From: a virus
DNA: 45,074 bases
Strand: one strand, 5' to 3'
Virus record (IMG/VR): IMGVR_UViG_3300020183_000145
Coordinates: 1 to 45,074 of that record
Shown here: piece by piece, positions 7,313 through 14,800 of the stretch
How positions within the stretch are numbered: the stretch's first letter is position 1
How the letters are laid out: each line of letters opens with the position of its first letter
Notes under the pieces: model-generated
What the model was told of the DNA's origin: nothing
Database searches by the model: none
Seen by the model: only the letters and a program-made list of their open reading frames with translations
Translations under genes and position numbers: made by a program

Positions 7313-7602
7313 CTCATTGCCCCCAATTCGCTGATTACGTCTTCCATTCCTTCGCGCTCGGCTTGCTCGATGCCAAGTATTCTTTGGAACTCATCTCTGC
7401 ACTCGTCAACTAATTCTTCCAAATCTTCATAACCAGCGACTTCGCCTTCGTCATCAATCATTTCGACCAACTCAGCCTCAATAAACTCCTCTTGTTCGAC
7501 GCAATGGTCGATGTATTTCTGTTTGATTTCTTCTAAGCTGTTAGCTTGGAAGTTGCTTAAGCCTTTCTCGTCAAAGTAAAGTTCGTATGTATAGTTTTTC
7601 AT
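7309..7602 (-). CDS. Strongly acidic hypothetical protein (97 aa)
   Basis: Very acidic 97-residue protein, with Glu and Asp dominating residues 20-85. AAGGAGGAAAA stands directly before the ATG, one of the best ribosome binding sites in the window. Such acidic early proteins are sometimes DNA mimics, but the sequence offers no specific evidence for that here. Confidence 0.75.
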   Translation of the reverse strand: MKNYTYELYFDEKGLSNFQANSLEEIKQKYIDHCVEQEEFIEAELVEMIDDEGEVAGYEDLEELVDECRDEFQRILGIEQAEREGMEDVISELGAMR

Positions 7603-7611
7603 TTTTCCTCC

Positions 7612-7791
7612 TTATTTAGTTTTGTCTGTGTCTAAAAGATAATCTTCCGCGGCTTTGTAACTCTCAGATCCAAATCCACAACCATCGCATCTTGTAACTT
7701 CTCGGTAAAAACCTTGATCGTCGTAATAACTCAAGTATCTTGCTCCAATATGATTGCAAAGATACTGTTTAATCTTTTTTAGTATTTCCAT
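7612..7791 (-). CDS. Small zinc-ribbon-like protein (59 aa)
   Basis: A 59-codon ORF with a strong ribosome binding site (GGAGGAAAA). It contains C12-x-H14 and a later C-x-x-C pair (CDGCG near residue 35), a layout seen in small phage Zn-binding proteins such as the DUF1660 type. Its tail carries the SD of the next gene (AAATAAGGAGG). Probably a small metal-binding adaptor. Confidence 0.65.
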   Translation of the reverse strand: MEILKKIKQYLCNHIGARYLSYYDDQGFYREVTRCDGCGFGSESYKAAEDYLLDTDKTK

Positions 7792-7840
7792 TTTTCCTCC
7801 AAAAAATTTAAGTGTTAGCGTTATCCTCGATGAATTTAAT

Positions 7841-7879
7841 TATGCAAATAAATTATTTTACTTTTATGCAAATAAATTA
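7841..7879. repeat. Tandem 15-bp direct repeats in an intergenic region
   Basis: TATGCAAATAAATTA occurs exactly at 7841-7855 and 7865-7879, 24 bp apart, in the only sizeable gap (7792-7900) of this part of the arm. It lies upstream of the zinc-ribbon gene on the minus strand. A CATAAT hexamer within the repeat could serve as a -10 element, so a promoter or operator pair is likely but unproven. Confidence 0.45.
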
Positions 7880-7900
7880 CTTGACACGTTACCAACCCAA

Positions 7901-8029
7901 TCACCGCGCGCTTTCTCCTAATACTATTTCTTTGTAGCATTCCAAACAATACCACGCTTTTTCCATTTCGACACAACCGTCGAAGTCTTCGTCAACATGT
8001 TGTTCGCAACCGCTACACCAGAAAAACAT
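7901..8029 (-). CDS. Small zinc-ribbon protein (42 aa)
   Basis: A 42-codon ORF with two C-x-x-C knuckles: WCSGC near residue 5 and CLEC near residue 28. This is a minimal zinc ribbon. The start shares one base with the stop of the upstream 61-aa gene (TAATG). Role unknown; such proteins often bind nucleic acid or another protein. Confidence 0.7.
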   Translation of the reverse strand: MFFWCSGCEQHVDEDFDGCVEMEKAWYCLECYKEIVLGESAR

Positions 8030-8214
8030 TAGATCAACCTCGATAGTTTCTCGGCTGCCTGAGAGTTAAACATCTTCAGATAATCCATGCGCCGGAAGTT
8101 ATTATCTGCGATTAGTTTAGCCGCGTCTTTTAGTTCACGCTTGAAGATTTTACGGTGGTTTTCCAATTTGTTTTGTTCTGCTATTGGGTGCAGTTTTAGA
8201 TATTGTTTAGACAT
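8029..8214 (-). CDS. Small basic helical protein (61 aa)
   Basis: Lysine/arginine-rich, helical 61-residue protein with no recognised family. It overlaps the upstream gene by 8 bp and the downstream zinc ribbon by one base, so the three form one translational unit. Confidence 0.65.
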   Translation of the reverse strand: MSKQYLKLHPIAEQNKLENHRKIFKRELKDAAKLIADNNFRRMDYLKMFNSQAAEKLSRLI

Positions 8215-8698
8215 TCTTTGTGTTATTTAAAAGTACCTCTTTTATTTTTTTGAATTTGCTGATAACGAAATTCCCAAAAGGATTTTTCTTTTCTGTTCTT
8301 TCGATAAGCTCTAGTAATTGCCTCTCAAATTCCTCGTATTCTTTTTTGACTAGTTCCTTTATTTCTCCGCCAGCTTCTTTCAATACTAAATCCATGACTG
8401 ATTTAGTAAGTTTAATATTCATCGAGGTTTTAGTGGCCTCTTGGATACCCTCTATCAACAAAATACCCTCATAATATTTAAGATAGTATCCACTGTATTG
8501 ATCTGAGATACCTCCAACTTTCCCATTAATATCAACGCCTGATACTTCTCGATTCTCAATAAGTTCAATGTTTTTATTTTCTTCCAGGAATTTAGTTTTT
8601 TCCTTATCAAGACTAGATTTGTAAGTTTGATTGCTCAACCCATTGTATTCTAAAAAATATTTCTCTTTAAGGCTTATTTCTATTTTTTTAATTTTCAT
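8207..8698 (-). CDS. Hypothetical phage protein (163 aa)
   Basis: Charged 163-residue protein with a predominantly helical C-terminal half (about residues 95-155, Glu/Lys-rich, possible coiled coil). No known motif. The start is secure: AAAAAGGAGTAAAT precedes ATG, and this site forms the end of the upstream 24-codon ORF. Confidence 0.75.
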   Translation of the reverse strand: MKIKKIEISLKEKYFLEYNGLSNQTYKSSLDKEKTKFLEENKNIELIENREVSGVDINGKVGGISDQYSGYYLKYYEGILLIEGIQEATKTSMNIKLTKSVMDLVLKEAGGEIKELVKKEYEEFERQLLELIERTEKKNPFGNFVISKFKKIKEVLLNNTKNV

Positions 8699-8700
8699 AT

Positions 8701-8775
8701 TTACTCCTTTTTGTTAATTATTGACCTCAGAAACTCCGCCGCTTTTGGGCTAAGACTAAGATAAACTTTAGACAT
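8701..8775 (-). CDS. Possible 24-aa microprotein / leader ORF
   Basis: Reads MSKVYLSLSPKAAEFLRSII then NKKE and stop. Its last codons and stop (AACAAAAAGGAGTAA) contain the ribosome binding site of the next gene, so at minimum it is a coupling leader. A hairpin (ACCACG with CGTGGT, around 8790-8812) precedes it. Whether the peptide itself has a role is unknown. Confidence 0.4.
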   Translation of the reverse strand: MSKVYLSLSPKAAEFLRSIINKKE

Positions 8776-8821
8776 TGTTGCACCTAACCACGCTGATTTT
8801 GACGTGGTCAGGTAAGAAATT

Positions 8822-10081
8822 TTATTTTTTAAAAACAACTTGGAATCTTGAGTCTTCTACTCTTCCACGCAGTGATTTCTTTCCCCAATCAGTGATTGGG
8901 TCTTTAAAAACATCGTGCCACTCACCATTTACCTTGATCGCTGAACACTTAAAAGCGAATTTGAGCGTGTCACGGTTTATTTTTTGCATTAAATCACCAC
9001 CCGAACCAAAAGCGAAATTTTGCGCTGAAATCCCATATTTCTCAGTCGCGCTAAGAATTTGGTCGATTGTTTCTGGAGAAATTCCATCGCCCCAGATTAT
9101 TCTGTATTTATCAAATACTTTGTAACCTTTTGAGTTAAAAGAACGAGCCACGCCATTTGCTTCCATAATCTCGATAATTTCTTCGATAATTTTCTCAGGT
9201 TCTCCGCTATCAGGTCTTATCACAAAAATCGGATAGTCTTTACTCTCAATTTTTTCCTTCATAGCGCCGGAAGTTACGAAATTAACCGCTTCAAAAATAT
9301 TGTAAGAATCAAGCACGCAGGCAATAATTGGCGAGTTTTTGTAAGTTTCTAAATAATTCTCAATCATCGCAAACTCGTTTTCGCGACCCCAAGAAGTGAC
9401 TGTTGAGTGTTCTGTGGCTGGAATTGAAAAACCAACAAATTTACCATCATAATACTTCTTAGAAAAAGTAAGCGTATTGAAATTATCAGTTCCTTTGAAT
9501 TGTGTTAAGTGAGCCAATCCACCAAGTGCAGCAGCTTCAACAGAAGTAGAACCTCTATCTCCGAAGTTATGGAAGGCAAAATCAACGCCATCTAAAGAAT
9601 CGGCGGTTTTTTCCCAATGTTTTTCGAGAATTTGACGAGTATGATAAGATTTTGTCGCAACAGTTGTTGGATACCAAACTTTTAGCAATAATGTTTCAAG
9701 ATAACCGACGAGCCAAGCGCAATTTGGATCAGTGTTTTCGATTGTCATTAAAGGCTCTTTGTTGCCAACAATGGAACATTCTGGCAGAGCTTTAATTTCG
9801 ACAGGCAGAAAGCCATCATGAGCTTTTAGAATGTAAAGCCAACCTTCCCTGTTAAAAGGAACGCCGTGTTCTTTTGCTAGCTGTTCGGTCTCGTTGATAT
9901 TCTCAAGCGTGATTGGTTTTTCCAAAAATTCTTTTATGTAGTAAGTTAAGCCAAAAAAAACCACTTTATCATATTCACCGCCACGAGGGGCAAGGTAAGA
10001 ATGGATCATCTCTGTTCCTTTTGGATATTGATTAAAATGGCTGAATTTGTAGCTGTCAGTTAAGTTCAAAATGTTTTTCAT
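8822..10081 (-). CDS. nadV: Nicotinamide phosphoribosyltransferase (NAMPT)
   Basis: Catalyses nicotinamide + PRPP to NMN + PPi, the first step of NAD+ salvage. Family landmarks: DSYKFSHFNQYP (residues 9-20), HNFGDRGSTSVEAA (about 191-204), the catalytic-histidine loop IPATEHS (about 240), RPDSGEP (about 310) and GSGGDLMQK near residue 378. The 419-aa length is slightly short of bacterial NadV and human NAMPT (about 490). It lies 4 bp from the NMN adenylyltransferase, so the two enzymes are made together and complete nicotinamide to NAD+. This pair matches the published phage NAD+ reconstitution pathway 2 (NARP2). Confidence 0.95.
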   Translation of the reverse strand: MKNILNLTDSYKFSHFNQYPKGTEMIHSYLAPRGGEYDKVVFFGLTYYIKEFLEKPITLENINETEQLAKEHGVPFNREGWLYILKAHDGFLPVEIKALPECSIVGNKEPLMTIENTDPNCAWLVGYLETLLLKVWYPTTVATKSYHTRQILEKHWEKTADSLDGVDFAFHNFGDRGSTSVEAAALGGLAHLTQFKGTDNFNTLTFSKKYYDGKFVGFSIPATEHSTVTSWGRENEFAMIENYLETYKNSPIIACVLDSYNIFEAVNFVTSGAMKEKIESKDYPIFVIRPDSGEPEKIIEEIIEIMEANGVARSFNSKGYKVFDKYRIIWGDGISPETIDQILSATEKYGISAQNFAFGSGGDLMQKINRDTLKFAFKCSAIKVNGEWHDVFKDPITDWGKKSLRGRVEDSRFQVVFKK

Positions 10082-10085
10082 ATTT

Positions 10086-10937
10086 TTACTCGATAAAAGT
10101 TAATAAAGGTTTGTGAAAATCGTGTAGTAATTCTTCAAGCTCTTCTTTAGTCGCCCAAACAAAGTCTTTAAATTCTTTGTCTTTAATTTTTTTGTAATTC
10201 ACCTCTTCGTCAGTTTCAAAGTGAATTAAATGCGTCATTATGCAATCTTTCGTTCCTTTGTATCTTTCATCTTCTATTTTCAAACTGCCAACATATCTGA
10301 CTGAATAAAGTTTGGCTATTCCAGTTTCTTCCTCAGCTTCGCGATGTGCTGCAATAAATAAGTTTTCATCAGATGGGTCGATAAAACCACCAATAAAACA
10401 ATATTTATCACCTTTTTTACCAACCAAATATTTATCATCTTTTTCTATTACTACGTCAACAGTTGAATAAACGATCGGATAACGTCTTTCAGTAGCGTAA
10501 ATAATCCCAGCCCTAAAGTCTTGCGAATCTCTTGGGTCTGACATTCCGACCGCTTTTCTTAACGCAGTTGCCGAATGAACACCAATGTCTCGAATAATTT
10601 TCACTTGATGTTTTCCAGAATAATAATTTTCGATTGAGTTGTCTTTACCACCAAAGATTGTTGCTTCACTAAAGCCAAGGTCAGCAATAATTTCGTCAAT
10701 TTGATCTGACCAATCTTTATCTGACAACATGTCGTAAAGAGGCTTTACCTCGCAGTTGTATTTGATTAGTTTTCTTCTTGTTTCAAAATCCATCGGATTT
10801 TTATCTGTTCCAGTTGCTACGGTGCAACCAATTAAAACCAAAAGATTTTCCGAATAATTTCTTGCTTGCCTTAACAATTCCAAATGCCCCTCGTGAAGAT
10901 AAGGCGTCTGGAATCTTCCAATTACTACACTTAACAT
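10086..10937 (-). CDS. nadM: Bifunctional NMN adenylyltransferase / Nudix hydrolase
   Basis: The N-terminal domain (about 1-150) is a nucleotidyltransferase: GRFQTPYLHEGH at residues 7-18 is the ATP-binding (H/T)xGH site. It joins NMN to AMP from ATP to make NAD+. The C-terminal domain (about 155-283) is Nudix. The box REAEEETGI matches REUxEExGU, but there is one extra residue between the first Gly and the first Glu. The fusion resembles bacterial NadM-Nudix proteins. The Nudix half may hydrolyse ADP-ribose, a product of NAD+-cleaving defences (inference). Start ATG has GGAGTAAATT upstream. Confidence 0.93.
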   Translation of the reverse strand: MLSVVIGRFQTPYLHEGHLELLRQARNYSENLLVLIGCTVATGTDKNPMDFETRRKLIKYNCEVKPLYDMLSDKDWSDQIDEIIADLGFSEATIFGGKDNSIENYYSGKHQVKIIRDIGVHSATALRKAVGMSDPRDSQDFRAGIIYATERRYPIVYSTVDVVIEKDDKYLVGKKGDKYCFIGGFIDPSDENLFIAAHREAEEETGIAKLYSVRYVGSLKIEDERYKGTKDCIMTHLIHFETDEEVNYKKIKDKEFKDFVWATKEELEELLHDFHKPLLTFIE

Positions 10938-10940
10938 AAT

Positions 10941-11150
10941 TTACTCCTTTTTGTTAATAAAATCCTCCTCTAACTTCACCAAATACTCAGTGCAATTAAA
11001 CTCGGTATTCTCTTTCACGACTCTCTCCATTTCTTCAAACTTGCCATTGTTTATCATCTCATCGTAATTAGCGCTTGCCGATAAATTACCTCTCTCGTCG
11101 AAATATTGAAGGAAGTGGTCTTTGTTGTTGATCCAGAATTTAGCTGTCAT
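10941..11150 (-). CDS. Small hypothetical protein (69 aa)
   Basis: Acidic 69-aa protein of unknown family. Its ATG directly follows the stop of the upstream 63-aa gene. Its final codons (INKKE, stop) again encode the AAAAAGGAGTAA ribosome binding site for the NMN adenylyltransferase. It therefore belongs to the NAD+ operon by translation, though no enzymatic link is visible. Confidence 0.7.
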   Translation of the reverse strand: MTAKFWINNKDHFLQYFDERGNLSASANYDEMINNGKFEEMERVVKENTEFNCTEYLVKLEEDFINKKE

Positions 11151-11342
11151 TTATTTTTCAGATTCTTTATGAATTATTTCGACTCCTACTAATTCATGAG
11201 ATTCGTAGTAACCATCTCCAAGCCCTCCCTTTTTTAGATTTTGTTCTAATTTTAAGATGTCTCCATCAATTGTATAAAAACTTTCTCCTTCGTAACCACT
11301 TATCCCACACTTCATTTTTCTTTTTAAAATAAATCTTAACAT
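11151..11342 (-). CDS. Small hypothetical protein (63 aa)
   Basis: 63-residue protein (MLRFILKRKMKCGISGYEGE...) with a probable beta-rich fold. AGGAG lies 4 bases before the ATG, making this the preferred frame over an overlapping 87-codon frame (11266-11529) on the same strand, which has atypical composition. Function unknown. Confidence 0.7.
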   Translation of the reverse strand: MLRFILKRKMKCGISGYEGESFYTIDGDILKLEQNLKKGGLGDGYYESHELVGVEIIHKESEK

Positions 11343-11484
11343 TTTTCTCCTGATTAAAATTGTTTTTTGATGTTTTGCTCGGTGAATATTCCGAACTCCC
11401 CATCAAAATTTCTTGACAATAAAACCAATCCCTAAAACATAATCCATCCTCCTTCAAGGTTAATTTCAGAAATGATTTTAGCTT

Positions 11485-11513
11485 GGCCGAACCGGTTAAA
11501 CGACGGTTCGGCC
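11485..11513. terminator. Perfect 10-bp stem-loop after dnaB
   Basis: GGCCGAACCG (11485-11494) pairs exactly with CGGTTCGGCC (11504-11513) around a 9-nt loop, immediately past the helicase stop on the minus strand. There is no U-tract on the minus side; the plus side is followed by TTCTTTCT. It could be an attenuating terminator or a processing/stability hairpin that separates the helicase from the NAD+ genes. Confidence 0.5.
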
Positions 11514-11525
11514 TTCTTTCTAATT

Positions 11526-12818
11526 TCATAATCCCTCGATTTCGTTAAATCTTCCAAACTCACCATCGAGTCTAAAAGCTATTTCGCCAGTTTTCCCATC
11601 ACGGTTCTTCGCAATGATCCAAGAGCCAGTTTCGGAATAGTAACTTTCTTTTCTTTGCTGGTCTTCAAGTTCTTCGCGATGAATTATGATCGCAACGTCA
11701 GCGTTTTTCTCGATAGCTGAGGAACCTTCAAAATGTGCTAAAGTCGGTTTATCTGATCCAGCTCTGTTTATTTGTGCGGCCGCAACAAGTGCAACGTCAA
11801 ACTTTTTTGCCATCGATTTTAATGCCACTACGTTCTTGCTGATTTCCATTGTCGCGCTCATGTTTCTCTCGTTTTCATAGCGAATGTGCTGAATGTAATC
11901 GACCGCGACAACATCAACAGGCTTTAGGTCGAGTTGTCTCTTGATGATTCTTTCAATATCAATCGATTTTAACTCCTCGGAATCGTTAAGATAAATACCG
12001 ATTTTCTCTAGCTCATTTTCAGCTCTTTGAATACTTTCAAATTGAACTGCGTTTACTAAATTTCTTCTGATTTTCCAAGCCGCAACGCTAGACATATTTG
12101 AGAGAAACTTGTAGGTCACTCTCTCGGAGTCGATCTCAAGCGAGATGAACAAACAGCTCTTTCCGGCTCGACTAATTCTGACAATCAAATCCTGTAGAAG
12201 TGTAGTTTTGCCGACCGCGGGTCTTGCGCCAATTACAACCAACTGTTTTGAATAAATCCCCCCTTGAAGTCTCTTGTCCAGCTCTTTGAATCCAGTTGAA
12301 AAAACTCTAGTCTCAATCTTCATCTCGCGTTTGTGTTTAATCTCTTTCACAATCTTAGAAATGTGGTCAGTTCTTCTTTTGTCAGAAAAAAGCGAGAGTC
12401 CAGCGATGTGATTTTCGATCTCTGAAGAAACATAATCAGCTTTTTTGTCAGCAAGTTTTGCAAGACTCTCATTTAACTTCGATTCCAACTCTCTTTTCTT
12501 CCACAACTCGATTAACTCAAAAGCGTAGTTTCTTATGTCAAAAATCGCGTTAGCGTGAGTTAAAAGCACGGAAAGATAAGAATATCCACCGATAGCTTTA
12601 AGATGTTCATTTGCCTCAAAAAACCCCTTTAGCGTTATTGAATCAATAGTGTCTTGGTTTGCCACTTCAATAAATCTATTCCAAATTGCTTTGTGTTCCT
12701 CGAAATAAAAGTGTTTACTTTCCAGAATATCCGCAACTTTCAGAATATGAATGTTGCTTGCAATGCAAGTGCCGAGAATCGCCATCTCTGCTTGTTGATT
12801 TGTAAATTGTGTAATCAT
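11526..12818 (-). CDS. Replicative DNA helicase (DnaB-like)
   Basis: RecA-fold hexameric helicase that unwinds the phage replication fork. The N-terminal helical domain (about 1-110) begins NQQAEMAILGTCI, as in DnaB. Walker A is GARPAVGKTT near residue 198, followed by LFISLEID. VVAVDYIQHI (about 300) is Walker B. AAAQINR is motif H3 and EKNADVAIIIHR is typical of the C-terminal end. Length 430 aa is near normal for DnaB. It overlaps the upstream replication gene by 4 bp. Confidence 0.95.
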   Translation of the reverse strand: MITQFTNQQAEMAILGTCIASNIHILKVADILESKHFYFEEHKAIWNRFIEVANQDTIDSITLKGFFEANEHLKAIGGYSYLSVLLTHANAIFDIRNYAFELIELWKKRELESKLNESLAKLADKKADYVSSEIENHIAGLSLFSDKRRTDHISKIVKEIKHKREMKIETRVFSTGFKELDKRLQGGIYSKQLVVIGARPAVGKTTLLQDLIVRISRAGKSCLFISLEIDSERVTYKFLSNMSSVAAWKIRRNLVNAVQFESIQRAENELEKIGIYLNDSEELKSIDIERIIKRQLDLKPVDVVAVDYIQHIRYENERNMSATMEISKNVVALKSMAKKFDVALVAAAQINRAGSDKPTLAHFEGSSAIEKNADVAIIIHREELEDQQRKESYYSETGSWIIAKNRDGKTGEIAFRLDGEFGRFNEIEGL

Positions 12819-13639
12819 GCCATCCTCATTTTTTGATTGCCAAACTTAGCCAAAATTATCGCTTTTGCTTGTTGTTTAGTCTCATCAGACAACTTAAGCC
12901 ACTTGTCTCTGTCGTGCATTGTTATGAATTTTACTTCAGTCACTTTCTCGTCGTCGCGTGTTGTTTCGTAAACTTTCTCGATCAAGTCTTGGCCGATTAG
13001 TTGATTGATTTGGGTTGCGAGTGAGTCGGTTGGTTTTTGTTGTTGGCTTGGTTGGTAATCTTTAGGCTCGAATACTCCTTGCCAAGAGCCTTTTATTGCA
13101 TTTTCTAAAGCAAGGTTTGCAAATCCTTTTTGCCTAGTCTCGAATTTTTCTAAATCGCGCAAGGTTAATTTTATCGCCCTTTCAGTGAGAGGTTTTTTCT
13201 TTGCGGCTCTCATTTCAGCATAAGATTCCCAAAGCTCTCTACTTACAAAATCAGGCAAAACCGATTGGGTTTCTTTTGGTTCTAATTGGGTTATTTTTGG
13301 TTTTTTAGGTTTTTTATTCCGCTTATTCCATCTTACGTTTGCAGCATCAGCTCTTTTTTCTGAACGTTCTTTAATGCCCTCAATTTCTTCTAGCCACTTC
13401 TGATTAATCAATACCCCGTCAGTCAACACAAAGATTTTTTTAGTCAAGGCTACGAGCTTCTCTTTATCCCCAAAAAACTTGCATCTCTGGCAAAGATTTT
13501 CTTCTTTAAGCTCTCCAGAATATTTGAAGTAAGCTGCTTTCAAGATAAATAACATCCCGATTTCCTCGGCAGTGAAATCATCCTGCAAATCCAGAATGTC
13601 GTTTGATTTTTCTTGGAAGTAGTAAATTTTCTCTTTCAC
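12815..13639 (-). CDS. YdaU-like (DUF1376) replication protein / probable helicase loader
   Basis: The N-terminal 110 residues match DUF1376/YdaU replication proteins, including the hallmark RADAANVRWNKR near residue 93. These proteins occur in phage replisome operons and are thought to bind the origin or load helicase. The C-terminal part (about 125-190) has an ELWESYAEMRAAKKKPLTER helix block found in phage initiator and loader proteins. The 4-bp overlap with dnaB supports joint action. The assigned role is inferred from context. Confidence 0.75.
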   Translation of the reverse strand: MKEKIYYFQEKSNDILDLQDDFTAEEIGMLFILKAAYFKYSGELKEENLCQRCKFFGDKEKLVALTKKIFVLTDGVLINQKWLEEIEGIKERSEKRADAANVRWNKRNKKPKKPKITQLEPKETQSVLPDFVSRELWESYAEMRAAKKKPLTERAIKLTLRDLEKFETRQKGFANLALENAIKGSWQGVFEPKDYQPSQQQKPTDSLATQINQLIGQDLIEKVYETTRDDEKVTEVKFITMHDRDKWLKLSDETKQQAKAIILAKFGNQKMRMA

Positions 13640-13744
13640 TTTTTAATACCTAAAAACATAAACAATAAACATTAAACAATAAACAATGTTTAGCATATGC
13701 AAATTTAATACATTTGAATTGCATTCGCTATGCACTTGCATCAT
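13640..13744. promoter_or_regulatory. AT-rich repeat region, probable operator/promoter of replication genes
   Basis: No gene. The inverted repeat TAAACATT (13666-13673) with AATGTTTA (13685-13692) is embedded in repeated ATAAACAATAAAC units. TGC-containing hexamers recur at 13694-13740. It lies between a small HTH gene and the replication operon, on the upstream side of that operon, so it is a likely binding site for that regulator or another. Confidence 0.5.
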
Positions 13745-13948
13745 CTAATTGGAGCTTACAGTTTCTAAGATAATCTTTCTCTTATCAGAATTATCTTTGT
13801 TGCCGATAGGCTTCCTTTTGATAAAAAATTGGTCTAAATATTTACTCAAAGTTGGTTGAGAAATTTCTAATATTTCGCACACCTTTTTGTTAGTGTTTGA
13901 GTAGTAAAGATTTTCCAATTCTTGCTTGGTTAGTTTATTGATTTTCAT
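13745..13948 (-). CDS. Small helix-turn-helix DNA-binding protein (67 aa)
   Basis: Residues 18-42 (SNTNKKVCEILEISQPTLSK and following) form a good helix-turn-helix: a positioning helix, a turn at EIS and a recognition helix QPTLSKYL. The tail is basic. It probably regulates the adjacent repeat-containing region and the replication operon. Its exact family is not recognised. Confidence 0.75.
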   Translation of the reverse strand: MKINKLTKQELENLYYSNTNKKVCEILEISQPTLSKYLDQFFIKRKPIGNKDNSDKRKIILETVSSN

Positions 13949-13975
13949 TAGAGTTAAGTTAATAGTTAAAAGTAA

Positions 13976-14446
13976 TTAGTCAATAGAGAGATTCGAGATT
14001 TTATATTTAATTTTCTCAACCAATGGTAAATTCGCCATTTTAGCATTTTCTTCTTTTAAGCACAAAACCAAATTGTCTAAATTATTCTTTCCACCCTTTG
14101 ATAAAGGGATCAGGTGTTCAATAGAGGCCTCTTCAAATGATAATTCTTTTTCGGTGTAGAAACACTTGTTGCCGTCTCTTTTTAAAAGTTTTTCGTAAAA
14201 TTGATTTTTCAAAGGCTTTCTCTTGCTATCTTGAATGTTTATCATTTTCTTTTGATAGAAACTTTCGACTATCTTTTTCGCTAATGGATTGTTTCCTTTG
14301 CATCCTTTCTTCCCTTCGTAAATTACGCAAATTTCATCGTTCGCAATAAAACGAGCGACCTCATAAGCATTATTTGAAACCTCAATCTTGTCGATCCCGA
14401 TTGCTTCTAAATACGTTTCAATCGATCTAAAAATATCTTTTTCCAT
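13976..14446 (-). CDS. HNH endonuclease
   Basis: The C-terminal half has a full HNH motif: LLKRDGNKCFYTEKEL, then IEHLIPLSKGGKNNLDNLVL with the EH and N-N residues that bind metal. The N-terminal part is a unique helical domain. The ATG at 14446 has GGGGAAGAG before it. The frame is open up to 14563, but that extension translates folded, repeat-rich DNA and is not credible. The gene directly follows structured-RNA candidate B, reminiscent of RNA-linked or homing nucleases, but no RuvC domain is present. Confidence 0.82.
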   Translation of the reverse strand: MEKDIFRSIETYLEAIGIDKIEVSNNAYEVARFIANDEICVIYEGKKGCKGNNPLAKKIVESFYQKKMINIQDSKRKPLKNQFYEKLLKRDGNKCFYTEKELSFEEASIEHLIPLSKGGKNNLDNLVLCLKEENAKMANLPLVEKIKYKISNLSID

Positions 14447-14449
14447 ACT

Positions 14450-14800
14450 CTTCCCCTGTAGTTGGTAGCAAGGCTGGGGGGAAGTCCAACCTTGCCGTTG
14501 TGCCGCAAAGGCATAAAAAACTTTGGCTAGATTCTTCCCCAATCTAGTTATTTGCGCCGCCACTCAGCCCCTACATTCATTTTCAGAAGAGAAGAAGTCC
14601 GAGCCTACGGCGGCGCGCATTTGAGCCGACTAGCAGAACACTACTAGATGTCGTCAAAATTGCAATTCAACTTTGCTAATCGACTCAGCGTTAGTGATTA
14701 GTCGACCATCACTAACACAAAGCCGACTAGCCAGGAAGAATGAAAAAACTTCCTGGCCGGAGGAGTAAGTGAAAACTATTCCCATAAAAATCACTTACGC
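14450..14800 (-). ncRNA. Candidate structured RNA B upstream of the HNH gene (~350 nt)
   Basis: This 350-bp stretch has no credible gene but at least seven perfect helices: 14468-14473 with 14490-14495; 14527-14533 with 14541-14547; 14554-14561 with 14609-14616 (GCGCCGCC, 8 bp); 14690-14698 with 14708-14716 (9 bp); 14730-14738 with 14749-14757 (9 bp); 14765-14772 with 14791-14798 (8 bp); and 14501-14504 with 14510-14513. An 11-bp direct repeat AGCCGACTAGC occurs at 14624 and 14721. GTTGG 14461-14465 can also pair with CCAAC 14486-14490, crossing the first helix. Strand is assumed minus with its neighbours. It could instead act as DNA (origin or recombination site). Confidence 0.5.

Noticed and set aside
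11266-11529. 87-aa minus-strand frame after dnaB
   Set aside because: It translates the 10-bp stem-loop and overlaps a better supported gene (11151-11342) with a good ribosome binding site.
14447-14563. N-terminal extension of the HNH protein
   Set aside because: The extra residues come from hairpin DNA, and a good internal ATG with a ribosome binding site exists at 14446.
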